Below are positions 27,001-34,912 of a DNA stretch of 64,000 nucleotides, one piece after another. Position numbers and translations under genes: made by a program. Each line of letters begins with the position of its first letter. Within the stretch, counting starts at the first letter, position 1. The notes under the pieces were generated by a model. That model did not search any database, was not told where the DNA came from, and saw nothing but the letters and a program-made list of their open reading frames with translations. This DNA is from CAYVQU01 sp964453155 (GTDB lineage: Bacteria; Chloroflexota; Anaerolineae; Anaerolineales; UBA11858): assembly GCA_964453155.1 (NCBI GenBank), contig CAYVQU010000005.1, positions 1 through 64,000 on the forward strand, read 5' to 3'.

Positions 27001-29430
27001 GGTCCCCCACTGTCGGCTCGAAGTGATCAGCAAATAATCCGCCTGATCCAAGGTGATGACGAACCGCTCGAGTTTGTCGGCATTATCATCCCAATACATC
27101 TCGAAATTGAGTCCGCCCTGATAGATGCCACCATAGGGGTCGTAGCCGTCCATGCGGAGGGGTAAGCCATCATCCCAAGAGGTTTCATTAGCAGGCGCCG
27201 CACCAGAGATCGCAATTGCTCCCGAGCCCGTCGGTAGCGAAAATCTCAGGGTATAGGTTTCACCTTCTTCAATGGCAACCCCTGAAGAAACCGGAATCTG
27301 AAAAGCTGCGCCGCGCGAATCCATTTCTGGCCCAAAATCCGAGACAATTTCATGGCTTAGAATTTCTTGGCCACCCGGGTCTTGTAAAACAATGGTCAGG
27401 GTTTGATCACTGGCTGCAAGGGCCGGAAGATCGGCCGACATTTGAGCCGAAAATCCAGTCAGAATGCCGGATTCAGAGGTGGTGAACTCAACGGGGTAGG
27501 GCAACAGGGTATTGTCGATACAGTGGCTCAACACTGAAAGCTCCTGGCTCACTTGAGCATCAATGGCCTGGAAGTGTAAAGTCACCGGGGGACAAATTTC
27601 CACCGCCCCGTATCCTGATGGAGCCTCTAAATTAAAATAGAAAGTCTCACCTTGTGGCAGGATAATTCCCTCGTCAAAGTCAATCTGTGTACGAGTTTCA
27701 TTTATTACCGCAGCCGCCGTGATGACTGCCGTGGTTCGGGGTTCGGTCCCCATTGGATCAACGGTAATCGAAATTGGAATTTCCAGGCTATCGACTTTGG
27801 CTTGATCGACGATATGCGGGATTTCGATTGTTTTTAGTTCACCGTCAGCCAAAGCCGTAAAGCGGAGATCAAATGGGCGGCCGGTCGAAATGGTTAGATC
27901 AGTTGGGAATGACAGGGGTTGGTTGTATGGACCTTCAGCAGTTTCAATCCCTAAATTGACTGGCCCAGCCATATTTTGGAACAACCAGCGAGTAGCTTCA
28001 ACTCGAGTGTGAGGGCGGGTATATATCTGAGAAAATGCAAATGCCCAGGCCGCGGTCAGCACCAAGACCAGCCCCCCAACCAATAAAATCATACTCTGGG
28101 AAACCTTCCATCTGAAACTTGATTCCTGATTCCTGACATCAGTTATATAATCCCAAAGGCGAATAAGCCCCCAGGCGGCGAAAATAGCCAACAAGGGATA
28201 AATCGGCAGTTGGTACCGCATCGTGCTGTTCCACTGCAGGGATTGCCAGACAAAATAAACTGCTGTCCAGCCCCAAATGATGGCATGTTGCTTCCATTCC
28301 CCCTTAAGCATCCGCCAGCCCATTCCCAAAAATCCAGCCCAGGCGGTGATACCCAGTGGAATACCCAACCCCCAAATGACCATGTTTTGCAAGGAGAACC
28401 ACGCCGGACGGCGCGCCCACTGCAGGGCCGGCGGAAAATCGACATCCCCGCCAGTTTGGGCCTTGAGCGTACTCAATGTCTCAATCCAATGGGGATTTGG
28501 TTTGAACCCAAAAAATCCCGGACCAGTGAAGGCGTAGGGTTGGAAGATCCGAAACGAAATCAGACTAACCAATCCAGCGAAAACCAAGGACAACAGAATT
28601 TGCCCGGCCTGATTACGCTGCTCAGCTGGTGGCAGCGATAGAAGATAAATCACCGCCGCACCCGGCAGAATCACCGCGATCGGCGCGGCATTAATTTTAG
28701 AGGCGACTGCCATCCCGAGTACGATCCCAAACAGGATGCTGGGCCAGAGAATGGGGTTAGCCCAAAAACGAATTTTGGATTGTGGGGTATCGGGTGTGGA
28801 GGTTTCTTCGACTGGGTTGTTCACTGGATCAGCAGAAGACTTCCAACTTCCCACTTTCCACAACCCACTAATCTCCACCGCAAAATACATCGCCACGATC
28901 ATAAAGAAGTTGGTAAACGTATCTACAGTGAAAAAATGGGACTGCTGGATGGGTAATACTGAAAAGGCTGCAAACGCGGCCGCCAATACCCCAACCCGCC
29001 GGTCAAATAACCGAGTTGCGATCAAATAGACAAACCAGACCACCAGTAAATCCGACAAAGCTGATAAGCCGCGGCCGACCAAATACACCTGGCTGTACCC
29101 GGTTTGCCCCAACCACTCGGCCACATACCGGACAATGAAAATTGGGAAGGTCCCGTACACAAAAAATGTATAACCGCGATTATTGGGATTTAGGGATGAA
29201 TTGGCCGTATCAAAGAAATCGCCCAATTGCTCAACCGGTAGCAACGCGGCTTCGACCATTGTCAGGAACCGCTCATCGGGATGCAGGTGTTGATCAATAT
29301 CCCAATCTAGACCGACCAACCGTAAATAAGCCCCCGCGATCAAGATATAAATCAAGATAAGGGCGGTCAACAACGACTGCCAGGTTTTCTTCTTTTTTTC
29401 AGACTTAGTCGTATTCGTTTTGTTTGTCAT
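24058..29430 (-). CDS. Giant GT39-like plus YYY-domain fusion membrane protein
   Basis: A protein of 1790 aa. Residues about 20-480 are a GT-C glycosyltransferase module with DQHLHPDERF in the first outer loop, the acidic donor-binding motif. Residues about 480-920 form a large soluble, beta-rich extracytoplasmic region (EGETYTLRFSLP-type repeats). From about 960 a full YYY module follows: NYYYYGFVLVGVLVKFLG, EFPFFTFLYADLHAHLIALP, RMNTVFKFYF, VVGWNWHQRQQR. The last third parallels the stand-alone protein next door. A fusion of donor-type enzyme and YYY module suggests both act on one lipid-linked sugar or chain. No Shine-Dalgarno is seen; it starts three bases after the preceding stop. A period-7 repeat encodes the THHSPPTTH loop. 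Confidence 0.85.
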   Translation of the reverse strand: MTNKTNTTKSEKKKKTWQSLLTALILIYILIAGAYLRLVGLDWDIDQHLHPDERFLTMVEAALLPVEQLGDFFDTANSSLNPNNRGYTFFVYGTFPIFIVRYVAEWLGQTGYSQVYLVGRGLSALSDLLVVWFVYLIATRLFDRRVGVLAAAFAAFSVLPIQQSHFFTVDTFTNFFMIVAMYFAVEISGLWKVGSWKSSADPVNNPVEETSTPDTPQSKIRFWANPILWPSILFGIVLGMAVASKINAAPIAVILPGAAVIYLLSLPPAEQRNQAGQILLSLVFAGLVSLISFRIFQPYAFTGPGFFGFKPNPHWIETLSTLKAQTGGDVDFPPALQWARRPAWFSLQNMVIWGLGIPLGITAWAGFLGMGWRMLKGEWKQHAIIWGWTAVYFVWQSLQWNSTMRYQLPIYPLLAIFAAWGLIRLWDYITDVRNQESSFRWKVSQSMILLVGGLVLVLTAAWAFAFSQIYTRPHTRVEATRWLFQNMAGPVNLGIETAEGPYNQPLSFPTDLTISTGRPFDLRFTALADGELKTIEIPHIVDQAKVDSLEIPISITVDPMGTEPRTTAVITAAAVINETRTQIDFDEGIILPQGETFYFNLEAPSGYGAVEICPPVTLHFQAIDAQVSQELSVLSHCIDNTLLPYPVEFTTSESGILTGFSAQMSADLPALAASDQTLTIVLQDPGGQEILSHEIVSDFGPEMDSRGAAFQIPVSSGVAIEEGETYTLRFSLPTGSGAIAISGAAPANETSWDDGLPLRMDGYDPYGGIYQGGLNFEMYWDDNADKLERFVITLDQADYLLITSSRQWGTTTRVPERHPLTTEYYDRLMGCPSTNTIEWCYTVAEPGMFGGDLGFELIEVFQSNPSIGNFEINDQFSEEAFTVYDHPKVFVFQKSADFDVEQVREILGAIDLSKVIRVTPKQADSHPGNLLLPSGRLAEQRAGGTWSDYFSYQAPHNRFQILGVIVWYLAMGLVGLITYPLIRFALPGLSDRGYPLARITGLLILSGTVWLLGSARIPFSRITIGFVLLIMAALGGYLAFLQRDELKSEWTNQRKYFLLVEGLIFTFFVVGLLIRFGNPDLWHPWKGGEKPMDFSYFNAVLKSTSFPPYDPWFAGGYINYYYYGFVLVGVLVKFLGIVPSFAYNLILPTLFTLIAIGAFSVAWNLVSPKPTTHHSPPTTHQIYGGLTAALTMALLGNLGILQMFAQGFQKNVAPGGDLSAGNFFVRIFWTFTGFFKTITGNTLPIRMDEWYWNPSRVISHEHGSPITEFPFFTFLYADLHAHLIALPVALLVVAWVVAVVRGRFWQREGRRSFWQIGTGLVIGGLAIGALYPINLSDIYTYLPLGIVAVGYAAWNAVKISNDGIDTNRFRLLTQRWKFIIFGVIGLAGLTFLIYRPYWNWYGQGYSEIKVWWGTHTPFSEYFAHWGVFLFILVSWMVSETLDWMATTPVSALRKLEPYRGLIWSLLALVGFIVLVLSVPLYPDGLPDGNPPVFLGIHIAWVVFPLAVWAGALLFRPGNSESKKLVLFFIGTGLVLTLMVETVVVSGDIGRMNTVFKFYFHTWTLFAVSSGAALVWLWQAWHKWDLRWRTIWQIALGFFIFSAALYPLLGSVAKISDRMDKDAPLTLDGMTYMKYATYHDEGAELDMSQDYAAIRWLQDHVEGSPIIVEANSVEYRWGTRYTIYTGLPSVVGWNWHQRQQRTITPHDWVFERVDAIHEFYQTEDLEWTQDFLNRYEVSYIIFGQLEQAKYPGPGLEKFESQDGILWNEVFRAQDTVIYETIWSDNVLTPNP
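25893..25923. repeat. Period-7 repeat inside the giant fusion gene
   Basis: Units GAGTGGT, GGGTGGA, GAGTGGT, GGGTGGT and the start of a fifth are contiguous. On the coding strand they give the His/Thr/Pro loop PTTHHSPPTTH between two membrane helices of the YYY module. Confidence 0.85.
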
Positions 29431-29433
29431 AAG

Positions 29434-31602
29434 TTAAGGTTGTGTGGCCGGTACAGAGAACATGAAAAAATCACGACCAACAGATTGGGATTCATATAAA
29501 CGCAATGTGCCCGTGGGATACAGTTCTTGCAAACGCAGAATATTTTCCGTATCATCGGGTTTCACTAAAAATAATTTCGGGCGGGTATCATCCAAGGTGT
29601 TAGGAATATCTTCTCCCCAGAGAGCAAAATCGCGGTGAGGATAACCGGCGCGAATTCCAACCAGACGCGTATCGACCCAATGGGGATAGGGCACCACCCA
29701 GGCACTATCCTCAGCCCCAGCTGTATCTGTAAATTGACGGATGATGGCCCCCATTTCGGATGTATTCCAGGCGTTCTGGCGAAATTGCTGGTCAAATTGG
29801 TTGAAAAATAAATCGTAGTTTTGGGACGCCGACCAGGCCAAGAAAATGATCCCCAGCCCCCAGGCCAGCCATTTCCCAGCCGGAGCCAATTGACTCCGTT
29901 TGAGGCTGGTGAGCAGGCCATCAAAAGCTAACCCCACGATGATAAAAACCGGAATCAATGCACCCCCCGTGCGGTTCAAAGATGGATTTTCAGATGGGAA
30001 GGCCAATGACAATACCGAAGGCATCATCAATAGCGGAATCGAGAGCAAAAGGAAGATATCAACCCAATTTCGCTGCCGAACATAGCGGGTCACCAAGAGA
30101 ACAACCCCAAAGAAGAGAAATGCCGCCGAAACGATACCCAATGCCGGGCGATAGGGCACCGAATGGACCCACACCTGACCGTTATCCCAGAAGAACATGA
30201 TCAGCGCTTTCCATAAATTTGAGAAAAAGATGCTGATCGGGTTCCCCGGAAAAGCAGTCTCGACCTGCCCCATGCGGGTCATCATCCGGTAACTGAACAT
30301 GCCAGGATTGGAAAGGGCATAACGCAACAGGGGCAAGAAAACCACCAATGAAGTTGCACCGGTCATGACCAACCCCCACAGTGCCGCTAAACGGACCGCC
30401 TGTTCCCGCCGGTGGAGCAAATACAAAAGCACACCTAACATCAGCACAATGGGAACAAAACGATAGGGGCTATAACCGTGCAACCCCAGCCCAACAAAAA
30501 TCCCAGCCAGGAGAAAGTCATTGCGGCTTTGCCGCCGCAGACCTCTGATGAAGAAATACAGGGCCGGAGCCGTAAAAGTTGGGTAAAGCGTAAAACGTAG
30601 GGCAACCCGGGAGATCACATTCGGCCAATAGGCAATTCCGGCAAAGAACATCGCCAGCAATCCAACCCGGCGGTTGGCAATTTCCTTTCCAAGCAAGTAT
30701 ATGAAAGGAATGGTCAATAGCCCACTTAGGACCGTTCCTAATTTCAAACTCAAAAACGACAACCCGGTGTTGAAAACGATGGCCATCGTCGCGGTTAGGT
30801 ACATCTGGAAAGCTTCGCGGCCGGTGTTTCGGGGGAAGAAAATACGGGTTTGTCCTGCCAGCAGTTCACCGACATCGTTCAGCTTTTCGGCGTGATCGCT
30901 GAACATCTCCGCGGGAATTTGGTCGAGGTGATAGAACCGATAAAAGGCAGCGATCCCAAAAACGGCCAAAACCAATAAAGTCCAGGGAGAAAATTGAATT
31001 CCATGGGCCTTAAAATTTGCCCAGGCGCTTGAAATTCGGGTTGCGAACGGCGGTGCATGGGAGTCGATCTGCCAAAAAGCACTCAAAAATGCAATCAGTC
31101 CAAATACCCACAAGGTTACATTTGTGACAGAAAAATGATTGTCCCCAAACATGAGAAATGCCACGATCAGTAAGGGAAAACTCAGCCACAAACCAATGGC
31201 ACGGAACCGGAATTGCGATCCGGTTTTCGTCTCGCTGGGCAAGGTCGGTAGGGTCCACTCCTGGCGCAGATTCGCATACACCAACCAGGCCGCCGCCAGC
31301 AAATAGAAAATGATCCCGACCATACTCGAACGTCCTGGCGGCTCGAGGGCGCGTTGGGCCACAGTTCCTAACCCCAAAATTAAGAACATCCGGGCGACAA
31401 CAGCCAACCCCTTCAACGGAAAAGTCGGAGTGACAATAGCGGCTTGGTCTGGAGGAGTTGCTTCAACCACCGAAGCTACAGATTGATCTACTTGGGGGTG
31501 AAATTCAGCTTCAGTGGATTCAGCCGGGGGAATTTGGATTGTCTCACCCCGCCAGAAGAAAATTTTCGATTTAACGTAGTCTAAGACGCTGGGTTCATTC
31601 AT
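29434..31602 (-). CDS. GT39/ArnT-like membrane glycosyltransferase
   Basis: About 722 aa from the ATG at 31602 (an earlier TTG is unlikely). A soluble cytoplasmic N-terminus of some 60 residues precedes about 13 helices. The loop after the helix near 220 reads FYHLDQIPAEMFSDHAEK, with the acidic DHAEK motif typical of GT-C enzymes using polyprenyl-phosphate sugars. A soluble C-terminal domain (about 590-722) follows. It ends three bases before the giant fusion gene on the same strand. Confidence 0.78.
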   Translation of the reverse strand: MNEPSVLDYVKSKIFFWRGETIQIPPAESTEAEFHPQVDQSVASVVEATPPDQAAIVTPTFPLKGLAVVARMFLILGLGTVAQRALEPPGRSSMVGIIFYLLAAAWLVYANLRQEWTLPTLPSETKTGSQFRFRAIGLWLSFPLLIVAFLMFGDNHFSVTNVTLWVFGLIAFLSAFWQIDSHAPPFATRISSAWANFKAHGIQFSPWTLLVLAVFGIAAFYRFYHLDQIPAEMFSDHAEKLNDVGELLAGQTRIFFPRNTGREAFQMYLTATMAIVFNTGLSFLSLKLGTVLSGLLTIPFIYLLGKEIANRRVGLLAMFFAGIAYWPNVISRVALRFTLYPTFTAPALYFFIRGLRRQSRNDFLLAGIFVGLGLHGYSPYRFVPIVLMLGVLLYLLHRREQAVRLAALWGLVMTGATSLVVFLPLLRYALSNPGMFSYRMMTRMGQVETAFPGNPISIFFSNLWKALIMFFWDNGQVWVHSVPYRPALGIVSAAFLFFGVVLLVTRYVRQRNWVDIFLLLSIPLLMMPSVLSLAFPSENPSLNRTGGALIPVFIIVGLAFDGLLTSLKRSQLAPAGKWLAWGLGIIFLAWSASQNYDLFFNQFDQQFRQNAWNTSEMGAIIRQFTDTAGAEDSAWVVPYPHWVDTRLVGIRAGYPHRDFALWGEDIPNTLDDTRPKLFLVKPDDTENILRLQELYPTGTLRLYESQSVGRDFFMFSVPATQP

Positions 31603-31653
31603 AACAGTCCCCAATGATATCGCAAACTAGGAGAGTGGGCAAATTTGCAAAAA

Positions 31654-32454
31654 CTAGATTTTTCGAGTGATGTAAAAAGTATAAGCTCCAGCTTCGTTGG
31701 GCACTGGTTCATCATAAAAAGATTGAACCAACTGTCGGGTGAAGGCCAGATTCCAAGATGTTGAGCTCAGTATCCAGTTGCCGGTCAACAATTTCGCCAC
31801 CCAAGCTGGAAGCCCCCAATAGTGACCCCATTCCAGAGTCTTGAGTGCGGCTGGAGAGAAATAGTGCCACCACTGCTCGATTTTGAATCCAGCCGCCTGC
31901 AACCGGGCTTCCCATTTTTCAGGATCATCACAATGATGGTGGCGGGAGATCTTATTGAAGAAGGCGCGATAGACATTTCCGAGGAATTTTAAACCGACCC
32001 GATCCAGCCCGCGCCCGATAGAGAGCGTCGGCAGAAAATTGTGGTTAGGAACACAAAAAATGAAGGGGGCGCCCGGTTTGAGGACGCGCGCCGCTTCAAC
32101 CAGAACCGCATCGAGATGAGGGATATGCTCCAACACCGAATTGCTGACCGCGCTGGCAAAATATTCATCGGCGAAGGGCAGCGCGGCTCCGTCGGATTGG
32201 GCCAACCCATCATAGGCCGCGCGTTCACCCGCTTCTACCAGCGGAGTCCACCAGGGGTCTACGCCGACTTCCAATTTCCGTTCAAAGGTTAGGTCTGCAA
32301 AATGTCCATCGCCACACCCGAGATCAAGTGTCGGGGCAGGTAGGTCAATATCATCATAAAACTTGGCTTCAACCGCGCGCAATAATCCCCGAAAGTAGGG
32401 TAAGGATGAAATTTGGTTCCAAAGATGGTCTTTAGACGGGTTCATCAGTTTCAT
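31654..32454 (-). CDS. SAM-dependent class I methyltransferase
   Basis: A protein of 266 aa. Motif I is LDLGCGDGHFADL (about 43-55), followed by VGVDPWW, the acidic SDGAALPFAD loop, SNSVLEHIPHLDAVL and LKPGAPFIFCVPN, all typical of the Methyltransf_11 fold. Its substrate cannot be told. The ATGA overlap with the GT4 gene and the surrounding glycan genes suggest a sugar or lipid-sugar methylation. Confidence 0.85.
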   Translation of the reverse strand: MKLMNPSKDHLWNQISSLPYFRGLLRAVEAKFYDDIDLPAPTLDLGCGDGHFADLTFERKLEVGVDPWWTPLVEAGERAAYDGLAQSDGAALPFADEYFASAVSNSVLEHIPHLDAVLVEAARVLKPGAPFIFCVPNHNFLPTLSIGRGLDRVGLKFLGNVYRAFFNKISRHHHCDDPEKWEARLQAAGFKIEQWWHYFSPAALKTLEWGHYWGLPAWVAKLLTGNWILSSTSWNLAFTRQLVQSFYDEPVPNEAGAYTFYITRKI

Positions 32455-33614
32455 TGTAATTTGATTAACAATTCCTGATACAAGGCTTCATACGCGGCCG
32501 CGTTGGTTTGGGGATCAAATTTCTCTGCAACCGCGGCAGGATCACCGGCATAAATTCCAGGATGATCGAAAATTTTGAGGAGGGCTTCAGCCAAAGCGGG
32601 GGCATCTCCAATGGGCACCACCTCCCCCATCCCGGTCATTTGGGGTGGTTGCCGAACCCCGGGTAAGTTGGAGGCCACTGTGGGAACCCCGTTCATCATG
32701 GCTTCGATCTGAACCAGGCCAAAGGTTTCGGTCGAATTCAAACTGGGGACCACCAACACATCCAGGTTGGGGTAAAACGCGGCAATTTCTTCGAGAGAAA
32801 GATTGCCAACGAATTTCCACTGGCCGCGCGCCTGATATTTTTTTATGATTGGCAACAAGCGTTCCAGATAGACTTCTTCTTTCCAGACGCCCTGATATTG
32901 ACCAGCGTAAATTACCATCGCATCCGGATAGCGTTCCAAAACTGCAGGGAGCGCGTCGAGTAATATTTCGACGCCTTTTTCGGCCGCAAACCGCGTAGCC
33001 ATCCCGATGACGGGTTTTTTACTATCCGGATTATGTTCTTGCTTGAATTCTACAATTTTCTCGCCGGTGGTCTGGGGCAATTCCACCGGGGGATGGATCA
33101 CACGGACTTTATCGGCAAACCGCCGCAAATAGGGGGAGTGATCGGCAAAATCACGGGTATAGGCCCCAATATTATGGGCAAAATAGCCAGCCAGATCATT
33201 CATCCGCAGCACAACTTGATTCACAAACCGATTGAAGAGTCCCTCAGGGAGCAGCAGGTCACTGTGATAGGAAATCACAGTCGGTTTTCGCAGCAATCGC
33301 CCTCGCAGTGCAACACCAGCAGCATCAAATTGGGGCAGATGCAGGTGGATGACATCGTGGGCCAGCACTTCTTTCCAAGCCTGAATCCCAAATGTCGGCA
33401 TTATGACGCCTTTGCTAACTCGGAACCAAACCGGAACGCGCACAATCCGCACGCCATCCACAAATTCTTCCGGCGGTAAATCTTTTTCATACTGCGAGGT
33501 CATTACGGTGACATCATGGCCGCGTTGCGCTAATGTTTTCGCCAGACGCTCGACGTAAATTGTCAAGCCGGAAGTGTGAGGACGGTAGTAAGTTAGAACG
33601 GTAAGGATTTTCAT
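32451..33614 (-). CDS. GT4-family glycosyltransferase
   Basis: A protein of 387 aa with a GT-B fold. The N-terminal domain begins ILTVLTYYRPHTSGLTIYVERLA, with the Gly-rich donor-side loop. The C-terminal domain has GMATRFAAEKGVEILLDALP and the EX7E region SLNSTETFGLVQIEAMMNGVPTVAS. It transfers a nucleotide-activated hexose to a lipid- or glycan-bound acceptor in the cytoplasm. Its TGA overlaps the start of the methyltransferase gene. Confidence 0.9.
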   Translation of the reverse strand: MKILTVLTYYRPHTSGLTIYVERLAKTLAQRGHDVTVMTSQYEKDLPPEEFVDGVRIVRVPVWFRVSKGVIMPTFGIQAWKEVLAHDVIHLHLPQFDAAGVALRGRLLRKPTVISYHSDLLLPEGLFNRFVNQVVLRMNDLAGYFAHNIGAYTRDFADHSPYLRRFADKVRVIHPPVELPQTTGEKIVEFKQEHNPDSKKPVIGMATRFAAEKGVEILLDALPAVLERYPDAMVIYAGQYQGVWKEEVYLERLLPIIKKYQARGQWKFVGNLSLEEIAAFYPNLDVLVVPSLNSTETFGLVQIEAMMNGVPTVASNLPGVRQPPQMTGMGEVVPIGDAPALAEALLKIFDHPGIYAGDPAAVAEKFDPQTNAAAYEALYQELLIKLQ

Positions 33615-33658
33615 GAGGAAGTGTTAGGTTTTAAGATTCAGGAATCGGGTAGATTTTT

Positions 33659-33773
33659 GCAGTTTTCGGAAAGAATTTTGAGAAATAATACCAGCCCAAA
33701 CCGAAAACTGCTTAGGCGTGGCGGTATATTTTCCTAGCTAAATTTTGAACCACAAACCGCCACGCACTTAGTC
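33659..33773. repeat. Double-stem dispersed repeat, copy B (reference copy)
   Basis: Two perfect inverted repeats. GCAGTTTTCGG (33659-33669) pairs with 33701-33711 around 31 bases. After the spacer TTAG, GCGTGGCGGT (33716-33725) pairs with 33756-33765 around 30 bases. Homology to copy A runs to 33773, into the last codon and TAA of the epimerase gene. It fills most of the gap between two minus-strand genes. Confidence 0.85.
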
Positions 33774-34796
33774 AAAGAGTTCCCGATTTTGGAGAATCCA
33801 ATCGAAAAGCCGCGGCATGCCATCTTCAAGGGCAACTTGGGGTTCCCAATCGAGTAGTTTTTTGACTTTGCGGATATCAGCGATGAAAACTTTTTGATCG
33901 CCAGGGCGCCAATCTTCCCAGGAGACTGGGATGGAGCGACCCAACATTTTTTCGAGGGCAGGGCCAAATTCGGCCCAGATGGAAATGGTACTACCAGGGC
34001 CGCCGCCGATGTTGAACACTTCCCCTTTAACAAGGTTAATTTTGTCAATGGCGGCATCGTAAGCGTCGAGCAAATCATCGACGAAGAGCATATCGCGGAT
34101 TTGTTTGCCATCGCCGTAAATCGAGATGGGTCTACCTAAAACGGCGGCGATCATGAGCCAGGCCATCCAGCCCTGATCTTCGATACCAAATTGGCGGGTG
34201 CCGTAGATCGTACTCTGGCGGAAAACAACGGTGGGGAGATCATAAATCCGGGCGTAATCGCGAACATATTGGTCACCAGCACCCTTGGAACAGCCGTAGG
34301 GGGAATGAAAATCGAGAGGATAGGTTTCCGCCATCCCCAAGGTTTGGGTGGCGTATTCGTAACGAGAAGCACGTTCGACAATTTCGACATCTTCCATCCC
34401 ACCATAGACTTTATTGGTCGATGAGTAGATCACAATGGGATTACGACCTGAGAGCCGGGCAGCTTCGCAGACGTTGAAAGTACCCAGGGCGTTGTCTTCA
34501 TAATCTTCACGGGGATGCAGAACCGAAGTTGTCACCGCGGTTTGTCCGGCCAGGTGGACGATGATGTCGGCTTGGCGCGCGGTGGCCGTCAAAAGGGCCG
34601 CGTTCCGCAAATCACCAACAACTAATTTGAAGGAATCCGCCCCATAGGTCGCGCTCAGCCACTCGATATTGCGAGGACCGCCACCCCGGGAGAGATTGTC
34701 GTAGATGGTAACGGTTTCACCCCGTCCCAATAACCGGGCGACATAATTGGAACCAATAAATCCCGCCCCACCGGTAACCAGATAATGTTTTCCCAT
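33768..34796 (-). CDS. NAD-dependent nucleotide-sugar epimerase, CDP-paratose/tyvelose 2-epimerase type
   Basis: A protein of 342 aa from the ATG at 34796 (GGAG six bases upstream; a GTG at 34808 is less likely). It is a short-chain extended Rossmann enzyme: GGAGFIGS for NAD, VYSST-like IYSSTNKVYGG, and the catalytic SPYGCSK (Tyr-x3-Lys). The block GTRQFGIEDQGWMAW and IYGDGKQIRDMLFVDDL is characteristic of the RfbE group. It would make a rare deoxysugar donor for the neighbouring glycosyltransferases; the exact substrate is uncertain. Its stop codon lies inside repeat copy B. Confidence 0.85.
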   Translation of the reverse strand: MGKHYLVTGGAGFIGSNYVARLLGRGETVTIYDNLSRGGGPRNIEWLSATYGADSFKLVVGDLRNAALLTATARQADIIVHLAGQTAVTTSVLHPREDYEDNALGTFNVCEAARLSGRNPIVIYSSTNKVYGGMEDVEIVERASRYEYATQTLGMAETYPLDFHSPYGCSKGAGDQYVRDYARIYDLPTVVFRQSTIYGTRQFGIEDQGWMAWLMIAAVLGRPISIYGDGKQIRDMLFVDDLLDAYDAAIDKINLVKGEVFNIGGGPGSTISIWAEFGPALEKMLGRSIPVSWEDWRPGDQKVFIADIRKVKKLLDWEPQVALEDGMPRLFDWILQNRELFD

Positions 34797-34832
34797 ATAA
34801 ATCTCCACAATCTGTTTTCGTCAGTTTTCAAA

Positions 34833-34912
34833 TTTCACACAAAGGCCGCTTCGCTAACAAAATCGCGAAGACGCCAAGAAAAATTATATTCTTTGCGCCT
34901 TTGCTTGAGATT
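34833..34912. repeat. Imperfect inverted array of AAAG/CTTTG units
   Basis: CAAAGGC (34840-34846) pairs with GCCTTTG (34897-34903), and CGCGAAG (34864-34870) pairs with CTTTGCG (34891-34897). Repeated CGAAGACGC-like units make one arm and CTTTGCGC-like units the other. It fills the gap between the epimerase start and the flippase-like gene. Confidence 0.6.

Noticed and set aside
33659..33773. Element B as a normal rho-independent terminator of the epimerase gene
   Set aside because: Both stems have loops of about 30 bases and no T-run follows; the same fold occurs elsewhere in the opposite orientation.
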